A program made the translations under genes and the position numbers. The notes below the pieces were generated by a model. The model made no database searches and was not told where the DNA came from. It saw nothing but the letters and a program-made list of their open reading frames with translations. DNA of 25,875 nucleotides from Kiritimatiellia bacterium (lineage in GTDB: Bacteria > Verrucomicrobiota > Kiritimatiellia > RFP12 > UBA1067), in NCBI GenBank assembly GCA_016303225.1, contig JAEDMC010000012.1:1-25875 (forward strand), read 5' to 3'. Positions 1 to 6,532 of the stretch are shown here, one piece after another (within the stretch, counting starts at the first letter, position 1; each line of letters begins with the position of its first letter).

Positions 1-1920
1 CTCGAAGAAGCGGACGAGCACGTCCTTCACGGTCTTGTTCCGGTATGCGATCGTCTGGTCCGTCGCCTCCGACGGAAGTGTCACGAGCTCCGACTTGACC
101 GGCGTCTCGATCCCCTCCGCCGCGCTTTCGACGTCCTTCCAGTCGGTCCTGAACTTTCCGAGCCTGAAGCTGTTCGCGCTGTCCGCGATCGCGAAGATGA
201 TGTCGCCGTAGGTGTGGTCGATCAACGAGTCCGTGACGGTTCCTGTCCCGATCGTCTCGAGGATGTCCATCGTCTCGCATGAATGATGGCTCCATGCGAA
301 CACGTCCTCATCCTTCTCGAACGTGAACGATGCGAACGTGCCGTCCGACAGACCGCACCAGATTACCTGGTCCGGGAACTGCTGCAGGGCGATCGACGTG
401 AAGTGCGTCGCCCGCGTCAGGTGTTTGACCATCAGCATGCGGTGGATGGGCCTTGTCGCGTCCGTCTGAATGTCATATGACATCGAGTACAGGGTCTTGT
501 TGTCGGCCGCGACGAAAATGAGTCCGGCTTCCGTCTCGATCGGTTCGATCTCCTGAGATACTGAGAGGTTGGATAGTTTGTTGATCTGGCACGTCGACGC
601 GGAGAATCCCTCAGTCATCGAGCCGGCTATGGCGAAGATTCCGGCGTCCGTGAATGCAATCATCGCCTTCTGGTATGGGGTCAGCCACCGGATGAAGCTC
701 GGTCCTGTTGACATCAGCGTCGGCGAGAACGGGTCGTCGTCTGCCGCAGGCCGGTTCGCGTAGAAGCTGTAGAGGTTGCCGATCGAGGAGAACCAGAGCG
801 TCATCGGGTATTCGGTCGTGTCGATCTTCTGGTAGTACCGGATCGTGTACTTCGCGCTTTTCGGGAAGGTGATCGTGCTTCCGTTGACCGTGCACTGGCT
901 CGTCACGTCGGTCGATCCGTTCTTCACGGATATCAGCTCGATGAATCCGTCGCTGATCGTGTAGTTCGTCGCGGCCGTGGTCATCTCGATCGTGTTGCTG
1001 ATCCACTTCATGCTCGCGCCGTTGGCGAACACGAGGCGCTGCTGGAACGCGCTCGTCACGAGCGGCGGGTGGAATCCGTCGCCGAGGATGTTCGTCTGCG
1101 AGTAGATCATGTCGGCCGGGACGTGGTTTTCGTCCTTGAACGAAACTGTCGCCTCGGTGACGTCCTCCGGGTAGAACCGCGCGAGCTCTCCGAAGAACGA
1201 TCCGGTCTTCTTGCCGATCAGGATGTAGTCGTAGTTCGGGTTGTCGAGCGACTGGTTGTGCGTGACCGTCACTGTGATGCTCGCGCCCGCCTGCCATATC
1301 GTCGGGAATGTCGCGTTCACCGATTTCACGTCCGACAGGATCCCGTCTCGGACGATGTACGCCCCATAGGTGATCGTCCTGTATGTCTCTGGCGTTCCGC
1401 TGTAGCTCACGCTCGACGTGATCTTCGACACAGGCTGCGGCTTCTCGCGCTGCGCATAGTCCTGGGCTTTTATCGTCTTGTTCGCCCAGTTGATGACGAG
1501 CATCTTGTTGAACCGGCCTTTTGAGTTCGTGTAGAGGGTGTCGCCGATCTGCGAGCACCTGATCGCGCGGATTTCATTCGCAGTGATCTCGCCTTCGTAC
1601 ACGACGACCGGCGCTCCTGGCGTCTGGAGTGCGTCTTTCGATCTGAGTTCCACCTTCACCTTCCCGCCTTCGCGGTAGATGATCACGACGCCCGCTTCGT
1701 CCCGGTCGTAGATGTAAGGCACAATCTTAGTCTCTCCGTGCGGGTGGTTGACGGTCCCGACCGCCTCGATGCCCCTGCGTTTCTTGAGCGACCCTTCGCG
1801 GCTGACGACGAAGTTCTCCGCCTTCGCGCACGAGCGGTAGTAGGCCTGGAGGTCGCTCCGTCCGTACAGCGCCGGCGAGATCTCGCCTCCGACGAAGTTG
1901 TTCTGGATCATGTTCGCCAT
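1..1920 (-). CDS. Large tail nozzle/tubular protein, C-terminus beyond window
   Basis: An uninterrupted frame of 640 codons runs from an ATG at 1918-1920 off the left edge, so the C-terminus is missing. The N-terminus reads roughly as N-F-V-G-G-E-I-S-P-x-L-Y-G-R-x-D-L, then ENFVVSREGSLKKRRG. This opening is typical of short-tailed-phage proteins of the T7 gp12 / P22 'stabilisation' kind, in which the gene product builds the lower tail tube or nozzle. The rest looks beta-rich, with many short Thr/Ser/Val/Tyr strands and no signal peptide or membrane segment. The start is favoured by GAGGAAC about 6 nt upstream, and it lies 1 nt after the stop of the preceding gp11-like gene, so the two are probably co-translated. 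The gp11-then-gp12 order matches T7-like tails. The family assignment rests on the N-terminal pattern and neighbour order; the exact tail role is inferred. Confidence 0.75.
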   Translation of the reverse strand, partial: MANMIQNNFVGGEISPALYGRSDLQAYYRSCAKAENFVVSREGSLKKRRGIEAVGTVNHPHGETKIVPYIYDRDEAGVVIIYREGGKVKVELRSKDALQTPGAPVVVYEGEITANEIRAIRCSQIGDTLYTNSKGRFNKMLVINWANKTIKAQDYAQREKPQPVSKITSSVSYSGTPETYRTITYGAYIVRDGILSDVKSVNATFPTIWQAGASITVTVTHNQSLDNPNYDYILIGKKTGSFFGELARFYPEDVTEATVSFKDENHVPADMIYSQTNILGDGFHPPLVTSAFQQRLVFANGASMKWISNTIEMTTAATNYTISDGFIELISVKNGSTDVTSQCTVNGSTITFPKSAKYTIRYYQKIDTTEYPMTLWFSSIGNLYSFYANRPAADDDPFSPTLMSTGPSFIRWLTPYQKAMIAFTDAGIFAIAGSMTEGFSASTCQINKLSNLSVSQEIEPIETEAGLIFVAADNKTLYSMSYDIQTDATRPIHRMLMVKHLTRATHFTSIALQQFPDQVIWCGLSDGTFASFTFEKDEDVFAWSHHSCETMDILETIGTGTVTDSLIDHTYGDIIFAIADSANSFRLGKFRTDWKDVESAAEGIETPVKSELVTLPSEATDQTIAYRNKTVKDVLVRFFE

Positions 1921-1921
1921 G

Positions 1922-3058
1922 TCAGTTCCTCGCCTCGATAAACGGGTTCCTGTGGTCGCCGCCGAACGCCGTCTCGTTCGCCTCATTCCGGTCGCTCTCC
2001 GTGAACTGCATCCGCAGCTGCTGCGTGATCGCCGCGCAGGCCTTCGGATCTCGGATGACCGTCGGCGCGAGCTTCTCGGCGATCTCGAGCGCGAGGAGGT
2101 CAACGAATTCCTCGGTGGCTTCGCGGAGGTCGAAGTCGTTGGAGATGTATCGGATGATCACGCGTTCGCCGCGCTCCCTGATCATGAGGAAGTCGCGGTT
2201 TCTCGTCGTTTCGACCGGGTTCCTGTGCTCATCCATGACGCGCACGATCTTTGCGCAGTCTGGCGGCGTCTGGAATCTCGAGTATCCCGCCTCGTCGTTC
2301 CAGGCGAGCGTTGTCGTCTGCTCCACGGCCGCGAAGTCCCAGTCTCGCAGCCGAAGCACCCGGTTGATCGACGATGGCCAGAGGAGCCTGGCGCGGGCCG
2401 CAACCGGCGACGTGTCGCTCGCGAAGTCGATCACGACCGTCTCTCCGCCGAGCTTGGCGATCGCCCTGTTCACGATCTCGGTCTTCTTCTCGTCGTTCTC
2501 GTTCCGCGAGCCGCCCATGAATGCGTGTTCTGCGTCCTCGGCCGAGATCGCCGCCTGCAGCTTCGCGCCGGCGAGCCGCATGTACGAGTTGAAGAGCGCC
2601 GTGCCGTTGGCGTCCTGCACGTTTCCGACTATCGGCCCGAAGAGGAGCGAGGCGAGCTCATAGACGATTGCCTCGGCGACGAGGTGGGGCAGGGCTGCCT
2701 CGAATCCGTCGATCGCGCTGGACGTGTAGCGGATTCTCGCCTTGTCGGCGCCAGTCTTCGAGATCTCGATCTTCGCCCCTCTCCTGACCGAACGGAGGAC
2801 GTTTCCTTCGGGATCTGTCACGGACACGACCTTGACGCATCCCTCCGGAATCGTCCATTCGCTTTCTTCGTCTGAGAGGTCGACCTCCTGCTCGACCGCC
2901 GCAAACTCCCAGTCGTAGGCCGCGAGCACGTTGTTCCTTGCAGCAGGGTAGAACCTGTTGCAGAGGTTGGCTTCGGCCGTCGTTTCGCTTTCCGATTCGA
3001 TCGTGCGGTCGTGTCCGATCACCGCGAGTGCGCGGTTGCAGATATCGATCTTTGTCAT
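1922..3058 (-). CDS. Head-tail adaptor / tail tubular protein A-like, with two tandem copies of the domain
   Basis: This 378-aa protein begins MTKIDICNRALAVIG, the usual start of T7 gp11-like adaptor proteins that link portal to tail tube in podoviruses. Family members are commonly near 200 aa, but this one contains the domain twice. ICNRALAVIG (about residue 6) recurs as IVNRAIAKLG (about 195). DWEFAAVEQ (49-57) recurs as DWDFAAVEQ (239-247). PEGCVKVVSVTD (about 71) recurs as PPDCAKIVRVMD (about 264), and RIRYTS (about 108) recurs as IIRYIS (about 299). The two halves have diverged, so the fusion is not recent. The gene sits immediately upstream of the nozzle gene (1 nt between stop and start). 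A structural role in the virion is well supported by context; what the doubling does is unknown. Confidence 0.75.
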   Translation of the reverse strand: MTKIDICNRALAVIGHDRTIESESETTAEANLCNRFYPAARNNVLAAYDWEFAAVEQEVDLSDEESEWTIPEGCVKVVSVTDPEGNVLRSVRRGAKIEISKTGADKARIRYTSSAIDGFEAALPHLVAEAIVYELASLLFGPIVGNVQDANGTALFNSYMRLAGAKLQAAISAEDAEHAFMGGSRNENDEKKTEIVNRAIAKLGGETVVIDFASDTSPVAARARLLWPSSINRVLRLRDWDFAAVEQTTTLAWNDEAGYSRFQTPPDCAKIVRVMDEHRNPVETTRNRDFLMIRERGERVIIRYISNDFDLREATEEFVDLLALEIAEKLAPTVIRDPKACAAITQQLRMQFTESDRNEANETAFGGDHRNPFIEARN

Positions 3059-3125
3059 GTCGGTCCTCCGGTTTAGGTTCCCTCCGTCCGGCTGAAGAAA
3101 GTGAAGACCGGACGGAGGGAAGTCG

Positions 3126-3710
3126 TTATTTCGTTTCCGCGTCTGCGATACGGCAGTCGGTGCACACCTCGCATTCGCCGTTCTCGCACTTCACCTCGGC
3201 CCTCGTGCCGTCGCTTGTCGTGACGGGGACGCTTCCGCTCTTTCCCGACTCGACGAGCTTCTCGATGCTCTCCTGGTCCGATGTGGTCAGCTTGTTCCAG
3301 ATCTTTTCAAGCGACTCGGCCTTCTTTGCCTTGAAGAGGTCGAACACGGTGATGCCGGCCGTCTTCGTCTCGTTGGACGATAGGATGGGCGCGACGACGC
3401 CGAACGCCTTGCAGATTTCCTTCACCACCGTGGACGCCTGGCTTGTGGCGTTCGAGCCGACGATGAACACGTCGAACTTGTGCGTCTTCGTCGATGGCGA
3501 GAGCCAGGCCGTGTCCTCGTCGTAGTGGCCGGCGAACGCCTCGCGGTCAGCCGGGATGGTCGTGATGCTCCCGCTGCCGATCGCCAGTGTCTCGGTCGCA
3601 GCGTTGACGTACATGCCGTCCGCCTCGGCGTCGACGACGCGCGGGTTTAAGCAGCCGACGAGGGCGAATGCCATTGCCGCGCAGATCGCGGCGATCATGA
3701 TGTTTTTCAT
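3126..3710 (-). CDS. Small phage lipoprotein in the tail module
   Basis: This 194-aa protein has a classic lipoprotein signal peptide: Lys at residue 2, a hydrophobic stretch (residues 4-19) and the lipobox LVGC, with Cys20 as the predicted lipidated residue. The mature part is hydrophilic and ends in a small Cys-containing tail (CENGECEVCTDC, about residues 175-186). The start codon overlaps the stop of the DUF1353 gene (ATGA), with AAAGGAA about 8 nt upstream. Phage-encoded lipoproteins are known as outer-membrane spanins, superinfection-exclusion proteins or lysogenic-conversion factors. No feature decides among these. A signal-peptidase II lipoprotein implies a Gram-negative or other lipoprotein-processing host. 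The lipid anchor is confident; the function is unassigned. Confidence 0.8.
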   Translation of the reverse strand: MKNIMIAAICAAMAFALVGCLNPRVVDAEADGMYVNAATETLAIGSGSITTIPADREAFAGHYDEDTAWLSPSTKTHKFDVFIVGSNATSQASTVVKEICKAFGVVAPILSSNETKTAGITVFDLFKAKKAESLEKIWNKLTTSDQESIEKLVESGKSGSVPVTTSDGTRAEVKCENGECEVCTDCRIADAETK

Positions 3711-4099
3711 TTTCTTTTTCCTTTCTGTTTTGTTTCGTACCAATGCGAGCGCCCACACAGGCGCAGCGCAAACCATTCGACGCGCGACTTCGTCCTGCCG
3801 CATCCGGTCCCGATCATGATGTCCCGGTAGATGCCGTCCGCCCTGGCGCGTGTCACGCCGACGACCGCTCCAGAGTAGAGCCAGTCGTGGACAATCGCCG
3901 CGTAGATCCTCGGCGCCTCCATCGGGTGTCCGCATATCCGCCACAGGAATTTAGGGACGGACGCCCCGTCCGTCACGAATCCCGCTGGGATTGTCATCGA
4001 AACGTGCCCGACGCAGATGTGCCAGTCGCTTGCGAGCCGCCATTGGCCGTTCGCGAGCGGCTGAAGCTCCGGTTCCCTCTCGAAGAAGACTGTCTTCAT
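3707..4099 (-). CDS. DUF1353 family phage protein
   Basis: This 130-aa protein carries the DUF1353 pattern: a central GFVTDGASVPKFLWR segment (about residues 40-54), an IYAAIVHDWLY segment (about 65-75), a C-terminal half with spaced Arg/Asp residues around RADGIYRDIM, and a WFALRLCG helix. DUF1353 proteins are common in phage late regions, often close to lysis or tail genes, and their biochemical role is not established. The gene overlaps the following lipoprotein start by an ATGA junction. Upstream, the ribosome-binding site is weak, which fits translation coupled to the gene before it 18 nt away. The family call is good; no function is claimed. Confidence 0.75.
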   Translation of the reverse strand: MKTVFFEREPELQPLANGQWRLASDWHICVGHVSMTIPAGFVTDGASVPKFLWRICGHPMEAPRIYAAIVHDWLYSGAVVGVTRARADGIYRDIMIGTGCGRTKSRVEWFALRLCGRSHWYETKQKGKRK

Positions 4100-4117
4100 C
4101 TCGCGTTGATTTTAGAT

Positions 4118-4381
4118 TCAGTTCTTGCAGAAGTAGGCGAGCGCAGTACACCCAGCGGTTATGAGCACCCAGATCACCTTCTGGTACCATCCCTTGTCGT
4201 CGTTCTTGGTGCACTTGGCGCAGAGTCTGTGGTGCGTCTGTGCGATCAGGTTTGTGAGCTCCTCTTTTGACCAGAGTCGCGAGTAGAGCATGCGGATGCC
4301 GTCGCCGAGGTCTTTCGTTGACGGGTTCTCCTTCGAGAGCCGGTCGAGTGTCTGCCGCTCGATGTATTCCTTCGGTTCCAT
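4118..4381 (-). CDS. Small protein with C-terminal membrane anchor, possibly holin-like
   Basis: This 87-aa protein starts MEPKEYIERQ. It has a charged, helical N-terminal two-thirds that includes an HxxxCxxC pattern (residues about 53-60), and then one hydrophobic segment near the C-terminus (VIWVLITAGCTALAYF). A single C-terminal membrane segment behind a soluble helical domain is seen in some accessory holins (XhlA type) and other small phage membrane proteins. The neighbourhood of small late genes would allow a lysis role, but no endolysin is visible in the window. The start at 4381 removes an N-terminal stretch that would overlap the upstream gene; the ribosome-binding site is weak. The reading frame is likely real and the function is a guess. 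Confidence 0.55.
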   Translation of the reverse strand: MEPKEYIERQTLDRLSKENPSTKDLGDGIRMLYSRLWSKEELTNLIAQTHHRLCAKCTKNDDKGWYQKVIWVLITAGCTALAYFCKN

Positions 4382-4394
4382 TTCTGCAGCTCGA

Positions 4395-4544
4395 TTATTT
4401 GTCTGCCGCGTCCGGCTGCAGCTGCCCCATGAGTTCGGCGTACTGCTCGGGTTTGAGACGTCCGGCTGCAAAGTACACGTCCAGCATCTGCGCGGTCAGC
4501 TTGCCGCGCATGATGAGCTGCTTGCACAATTCATACGTTGTCAT
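4395..4544 (-). CDS. XkdX-like short phage protein
   Basis: This 49-aa protein begins MTTYELCKQLIMRGK and continues with LDVYFAAGRLKPEQYAELMG. This pattern of two short helices with a G-R/K-L-T/K-x-E-Q-Y motif is typical of the very short XkdX-type proteins found beside tail and fibre genes in many phages. Their function is unknown. The start is set by AAGGAG 8 to 9 nt upstream. A longer in-frame opening exists, but it would lack a ribosome-binding site and overlap the preceding gene. Confidence 0.6.
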   Translation of the reverse strand: MTTYELCKQLIMRGKLTAQMLDVYFAAGRLKPEQYAELMGQLQPDAADK

Positions 4545-4561
4545 TTTTCTGATCTCCTTGT

Positions 4562-4705
4562 TTACGGTTTGATACCCAATTCGAGAAGGCAAATGCGGCA
4601 TTCCTGATCGGCGCAAGTGTCGAGCAGGGAATCGCTCAGCATCGTCTTTGCATCGGCAATGACGCTCTGGAGCAACTTTTCAATCATCATATCGTTCAGG
4701 TTCAT
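4562..4705 (-). CDS. 47-aa protein translationally coupled to the DGR reverse transcriptase
   Basis: This short gene starts with an ATG that overlaps the reverse-transcriptase stop codon (ATGA), with AAAGGGAA upstream inside the RT gene. The product, MNLNDMMIEKLLQSVIADAK followed by an acidic helix and a Cys pair (CADQECRIC), is predicted to be mainly helical and soluble. The overlap and ribosome-binding site support real translation. It is not recognised as a known DGR accessory factor (Avd, HRDC or MSL), and it may simply be the next tail-module gene. Confidence 0.5.
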   Translation of the reverse strand: MNLNDMMIEKLLQSVIADAKTMLSDSLLDTCADQECRICLLELGIKP

Positions 4706-5790
4706 GCGTCTATTCCCTTTTTGAGTTTTATGAAAAAATCGTCCATCGTGCGAATGAGGCGCCTGGAGTTTCCCTTCGACATGCAAGCCCGGACACACTC
4801 ATAACTTTTGTCAATCTCGTCCGGCTTGGCGTCACCCCTCCAAATCTTGTGAGCAAGACGGCGCATCCTGCGCTTGACCTCCTTGACGCGCTTCGGATCG
4901 CGCATCATGATGACCTTGCCCGCATCCGTGACCTTGAACAGAAAACCGAGAAACAGCACGCCGTCCCTCGCTGACAGAATTCTCGTCTTGTCCGGATGGA
5001 GCGTCATTCCGATCCGCGCCAGGTTCTCCGCTATCTTCTCGCGCACTCCCTCGAGCTCGTCTGCATCCGCGCCGATTATATGGAAGTCGTCCATATACCT
5101 GATATACATCTTCCGGCGCAAGCCCTCCTTGACGAAATGATCAAACCCGTTGAGGTACGATATCCCGGCAATCTGCACCATCTGCGATCCCGGATTGTAC
5201 CCCATCCGTCCCTCGTATTGAGACGCGAGCGTATGCGCCACGCGGTCGCACGTCCACGGATCGACCATCTTCCTGAACACCCTCTCGGTTTCGTCATGCA
5301 GCATCGAATCGTAATAATGCCGAATGTCCGCGGAGAGGATTTTGAAATCGTTGGTACGGTAGACGAGCCACGCGCGGTGCATCATCGCCTTCATCGCCTT
5401 GAGCGCGGCATCCGTTCCCTTGCCGCGTTGGCATGCGTAGTTTCCGTAAATGAAGTGCCGGACAACCTGCGGATAAAGGGCGTTGTCGTTTATGCTCCTC
5501 TGGTAGACGCGATCTCGGAACGATATGGCAAGCGCCGTCCTCGGCTTCGGATAGGTAATGTGGACCACATGCGTCATCCCCTCGCGATAGGTTCCGTCCT
5601 TGAGCTGACGCGCAAGGTCAACGGTCCTCTCGATCACATTCACCATATAGGATTGCGCACTGAACTTCCTCCCGACGCCTCGCCAGCATTTCCTCGCTGA
5701 AGCGAAAAGCGCATCCTCGCCGATTATCGAATCGGCAAAAGAAGGATGGGCGGCGGGATAGACGGATGGGGCAATCTGTCCGGCCGCCAT
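4702..5790 (-). CDS. DGR reverse transcriptase
   Basis: Retroelement reverse transcriptase of the diversity-generating class. It copies the template RNA into cDNA with errors at adenines and, together with Avd, drives transfer into the variable repeat. Visible RT motifs (numbered from the 5790 start, 362 aa) are an SADIRHYYD segment with the first catalytic Asp near 155, NPGSQMVQI near 199-207 (the DGR-type SQ motif), and the YMDD catalytic pair at 232-235. These are followed by a typical thumb region with LHPDKTRIL and FLGF. ACQRGKGTDAA near 119-129 matches DGR RTs. The frame stays open up to 5991, through the template repeat, but those residues are low-complexity Ser/Thr/Arg translated from the non-coding TR. 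The first ATG after the TR (5790) gives a normal family length. No strong ribosome-binding site is seen there, so the exact start is uncertain. The gene directly follows the TR. Confidence 0.93.
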   Translation of the reverse strand: MAAGQIAPSVYPAAHPSFADSIIGEDALFASARKCWRGVGRKFSAQSYMVNVIERTVDLARQLKDGTYREGMTHVVHITYPKPRTALAISFRDRVYQRSINDNALYPQVVRHFIYGNYACQRGKGTDAALKAMKAMMHRAWLVYRTNDFKILSADIRHYYDSMLHDETERVFRKMVDPWTCDRVAHTLASQYEGRMGYNPGSQMVQIAGISYLNGFDHFVKEGLRRKMYIRYMDDFHIIGADADELEGVREKIAENLARIGMTLHPDKTRILSARDGVLFLGFLFKVTDAGKVIMMRDPKRVKEVKRRMRRLAHKIWRGDAKPDEIDKSYECVRACMSKGNSRRLIRTMDDFFIKLKKGIDA

Positions 5791-5893
5791 CGCCGCCCGT
5801 GTTGTTTGCGGATTTTTCCGCGTGGAAATCGGCTCCCTGTGCGATCCATCCAGCCCAGGCTCCCGTTGCACGGAGGCACAATCAGGCAATGAG

Positions 5894-6021
5894 TGTACAG
5901 TCGGGCACCGACGCGTAAGCGTTGCGCGAGTTGTTGTTGTTGATGTTGCCGCTCGTGTTGACATTGTAGACATTGTACGAGTTGCTGACATTAACAGAAC
6001 GCAGCCGCACGTTGACAGCGG
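5894..6021 (-). repeat. DGR template repeat (TR)
   Basis: This 128-bp segment aligns without gaps to 6542-6669 with 116 identities. All 12 differences are at template A on the coding (minus) strand (T on the plus strand, at 5896, 5901, 5916, 5923, 5931, 5935, 5946, 5956, 5959, 5974, 5982 and 6012). Read in the VR frame it is rich in AAC/AAT codons, including four consecutive Asn codons, the design that maximises amino-acid change when adenines are randomised. It lies between avd and the RT gene, as in the BPP-1 cassette. An adenine-free, GC-rich 14-bp block (5902-5915) near its 3' end corresponds in position to the (G/C)14 element of BPP-1. The last 31 bp at the high-coordinate end also encode the C-terminus of Avd. 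Confidence 0.95.
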
Positions 6022-6488
6022 AGCGAGATTAGCCTACATCCACCTTGATTGCTCAAGTCGTTTTTCGAACCATACCTCTCGGCGTCCCTTTTGTGCCACG
6101 CCGATATTTTCTTGCTCAGCTCGACCAGCATGCTCATCCAATTCCAGAACTTCGCCGTTGGAATATGGAACTGCGGTTTTGCCAGCTCGAAAAGCGATAG
6201 GAGACGCTTGCACTCCACGATCGCCCAGCGCTGAAGCTCAAGGCGCTCGCACGCCATGTCCGGCTCTTTCAATACATTGATCCTATTCGCATCCCATACG
6301 TTCGTATAAACGGAGAGGAGTGCTTGCTGAATCCGGAGAAGGGTCGAGTTTTGAAAATCGTTCCGCGGATTGAAAACCTTCTCGTTCCCCATGATCTTGA
6401 CGGAATGGCAATATAGCCGCTTCGCGTCAATGACAACCTGGAGCGTCGTTTCTTTCCAATCTGCTGCGTGTTTCGTTCCTCGTCCCAT
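5991..6488 (-). CDS. avd: Avd-like DGR accessory variability determinant
   Basis: This 165-aa, mostly helical, basic protein lies between the variable target gene and the template repeat. Avd proteins form a four-helix-bundle pentamer that binds the reverse transcriptase and template RNA and is required for mutagenic retrohoming. The pattern fits: amphipathic helices around residues 12-30, 47-70, 80-103 and 110-135, with many Lys/Arg and Trp. About 30 residues beyond the usual Avd length end in a tail (roughly SLRCQRAAAFC) encoded inside the template repeat. The ATG at 6488 has a strong GAGGGGG ribosome-binding site about 6 nt upstream, directly after a hairpin. The family call rests on helical pattern and position in a certain DGR; residue-level homology could not be tested here. 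Confidence 0.85.
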   Translation of the reverse strand: MGRGTKHAADWKETTLQVVIDAKRLYCHSVKIMGNEKVFNPRNDFQNSTLLRIQQALLSVYTNVWDANRINVLKEPDMACERLELQRWAIVECKRLLSLFELAKPQFHIPTAKFWNWMSMLVELSKKISAWHKRDAERYGSKNDLSNQGGCRLISLRCQRAAAFC

Positions 6489-6500
6489 TTGGTCCCCCTC

Positions 6501-6520
6501 GCCGAGCGTAAACGCTCGGC
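6501..6520 (-). other. Perfect 8-bp stem, 4-nt loop hairpin after VR (DGR target-recognition hairpin candidate)
   Basis: GCCGAGCG and CGCTCGGC flank a 4-nt loop. The element begins 12 nt after the stop codon of the variable tail gene and 21 nt beyond the VR 3' end, immediately ahead of the avd ribosome-binding site. In Bordetella phage BPP-1 a hairpin/cruciform with a 7-10 bp GC-rich stem and 4-nt loop just 3' of VR is needed for efficient target recognition. No comparable hairpin is seen beside the TR. It has no U-run, so a rho-independent terminator is less likely. Confidence 0.75.
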
Positions 6521-6532
6521 TGATTTTCCGGA

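Noticed and set aside
611..1558. Minus-strand open frame of 315 codons
   Set aside because: Arg/His/Asp-rich shadow of the tail nozzle gene, which occupies another frame across 1-1920 with normal composition.
5791..5991. Extra N-terminal 67 residues for the reverse transcriptase
   Set aside because: They are translated from the non-coding template repeat and are low-complexity Ser/Thr/Arg; the domain is complete from 5790.
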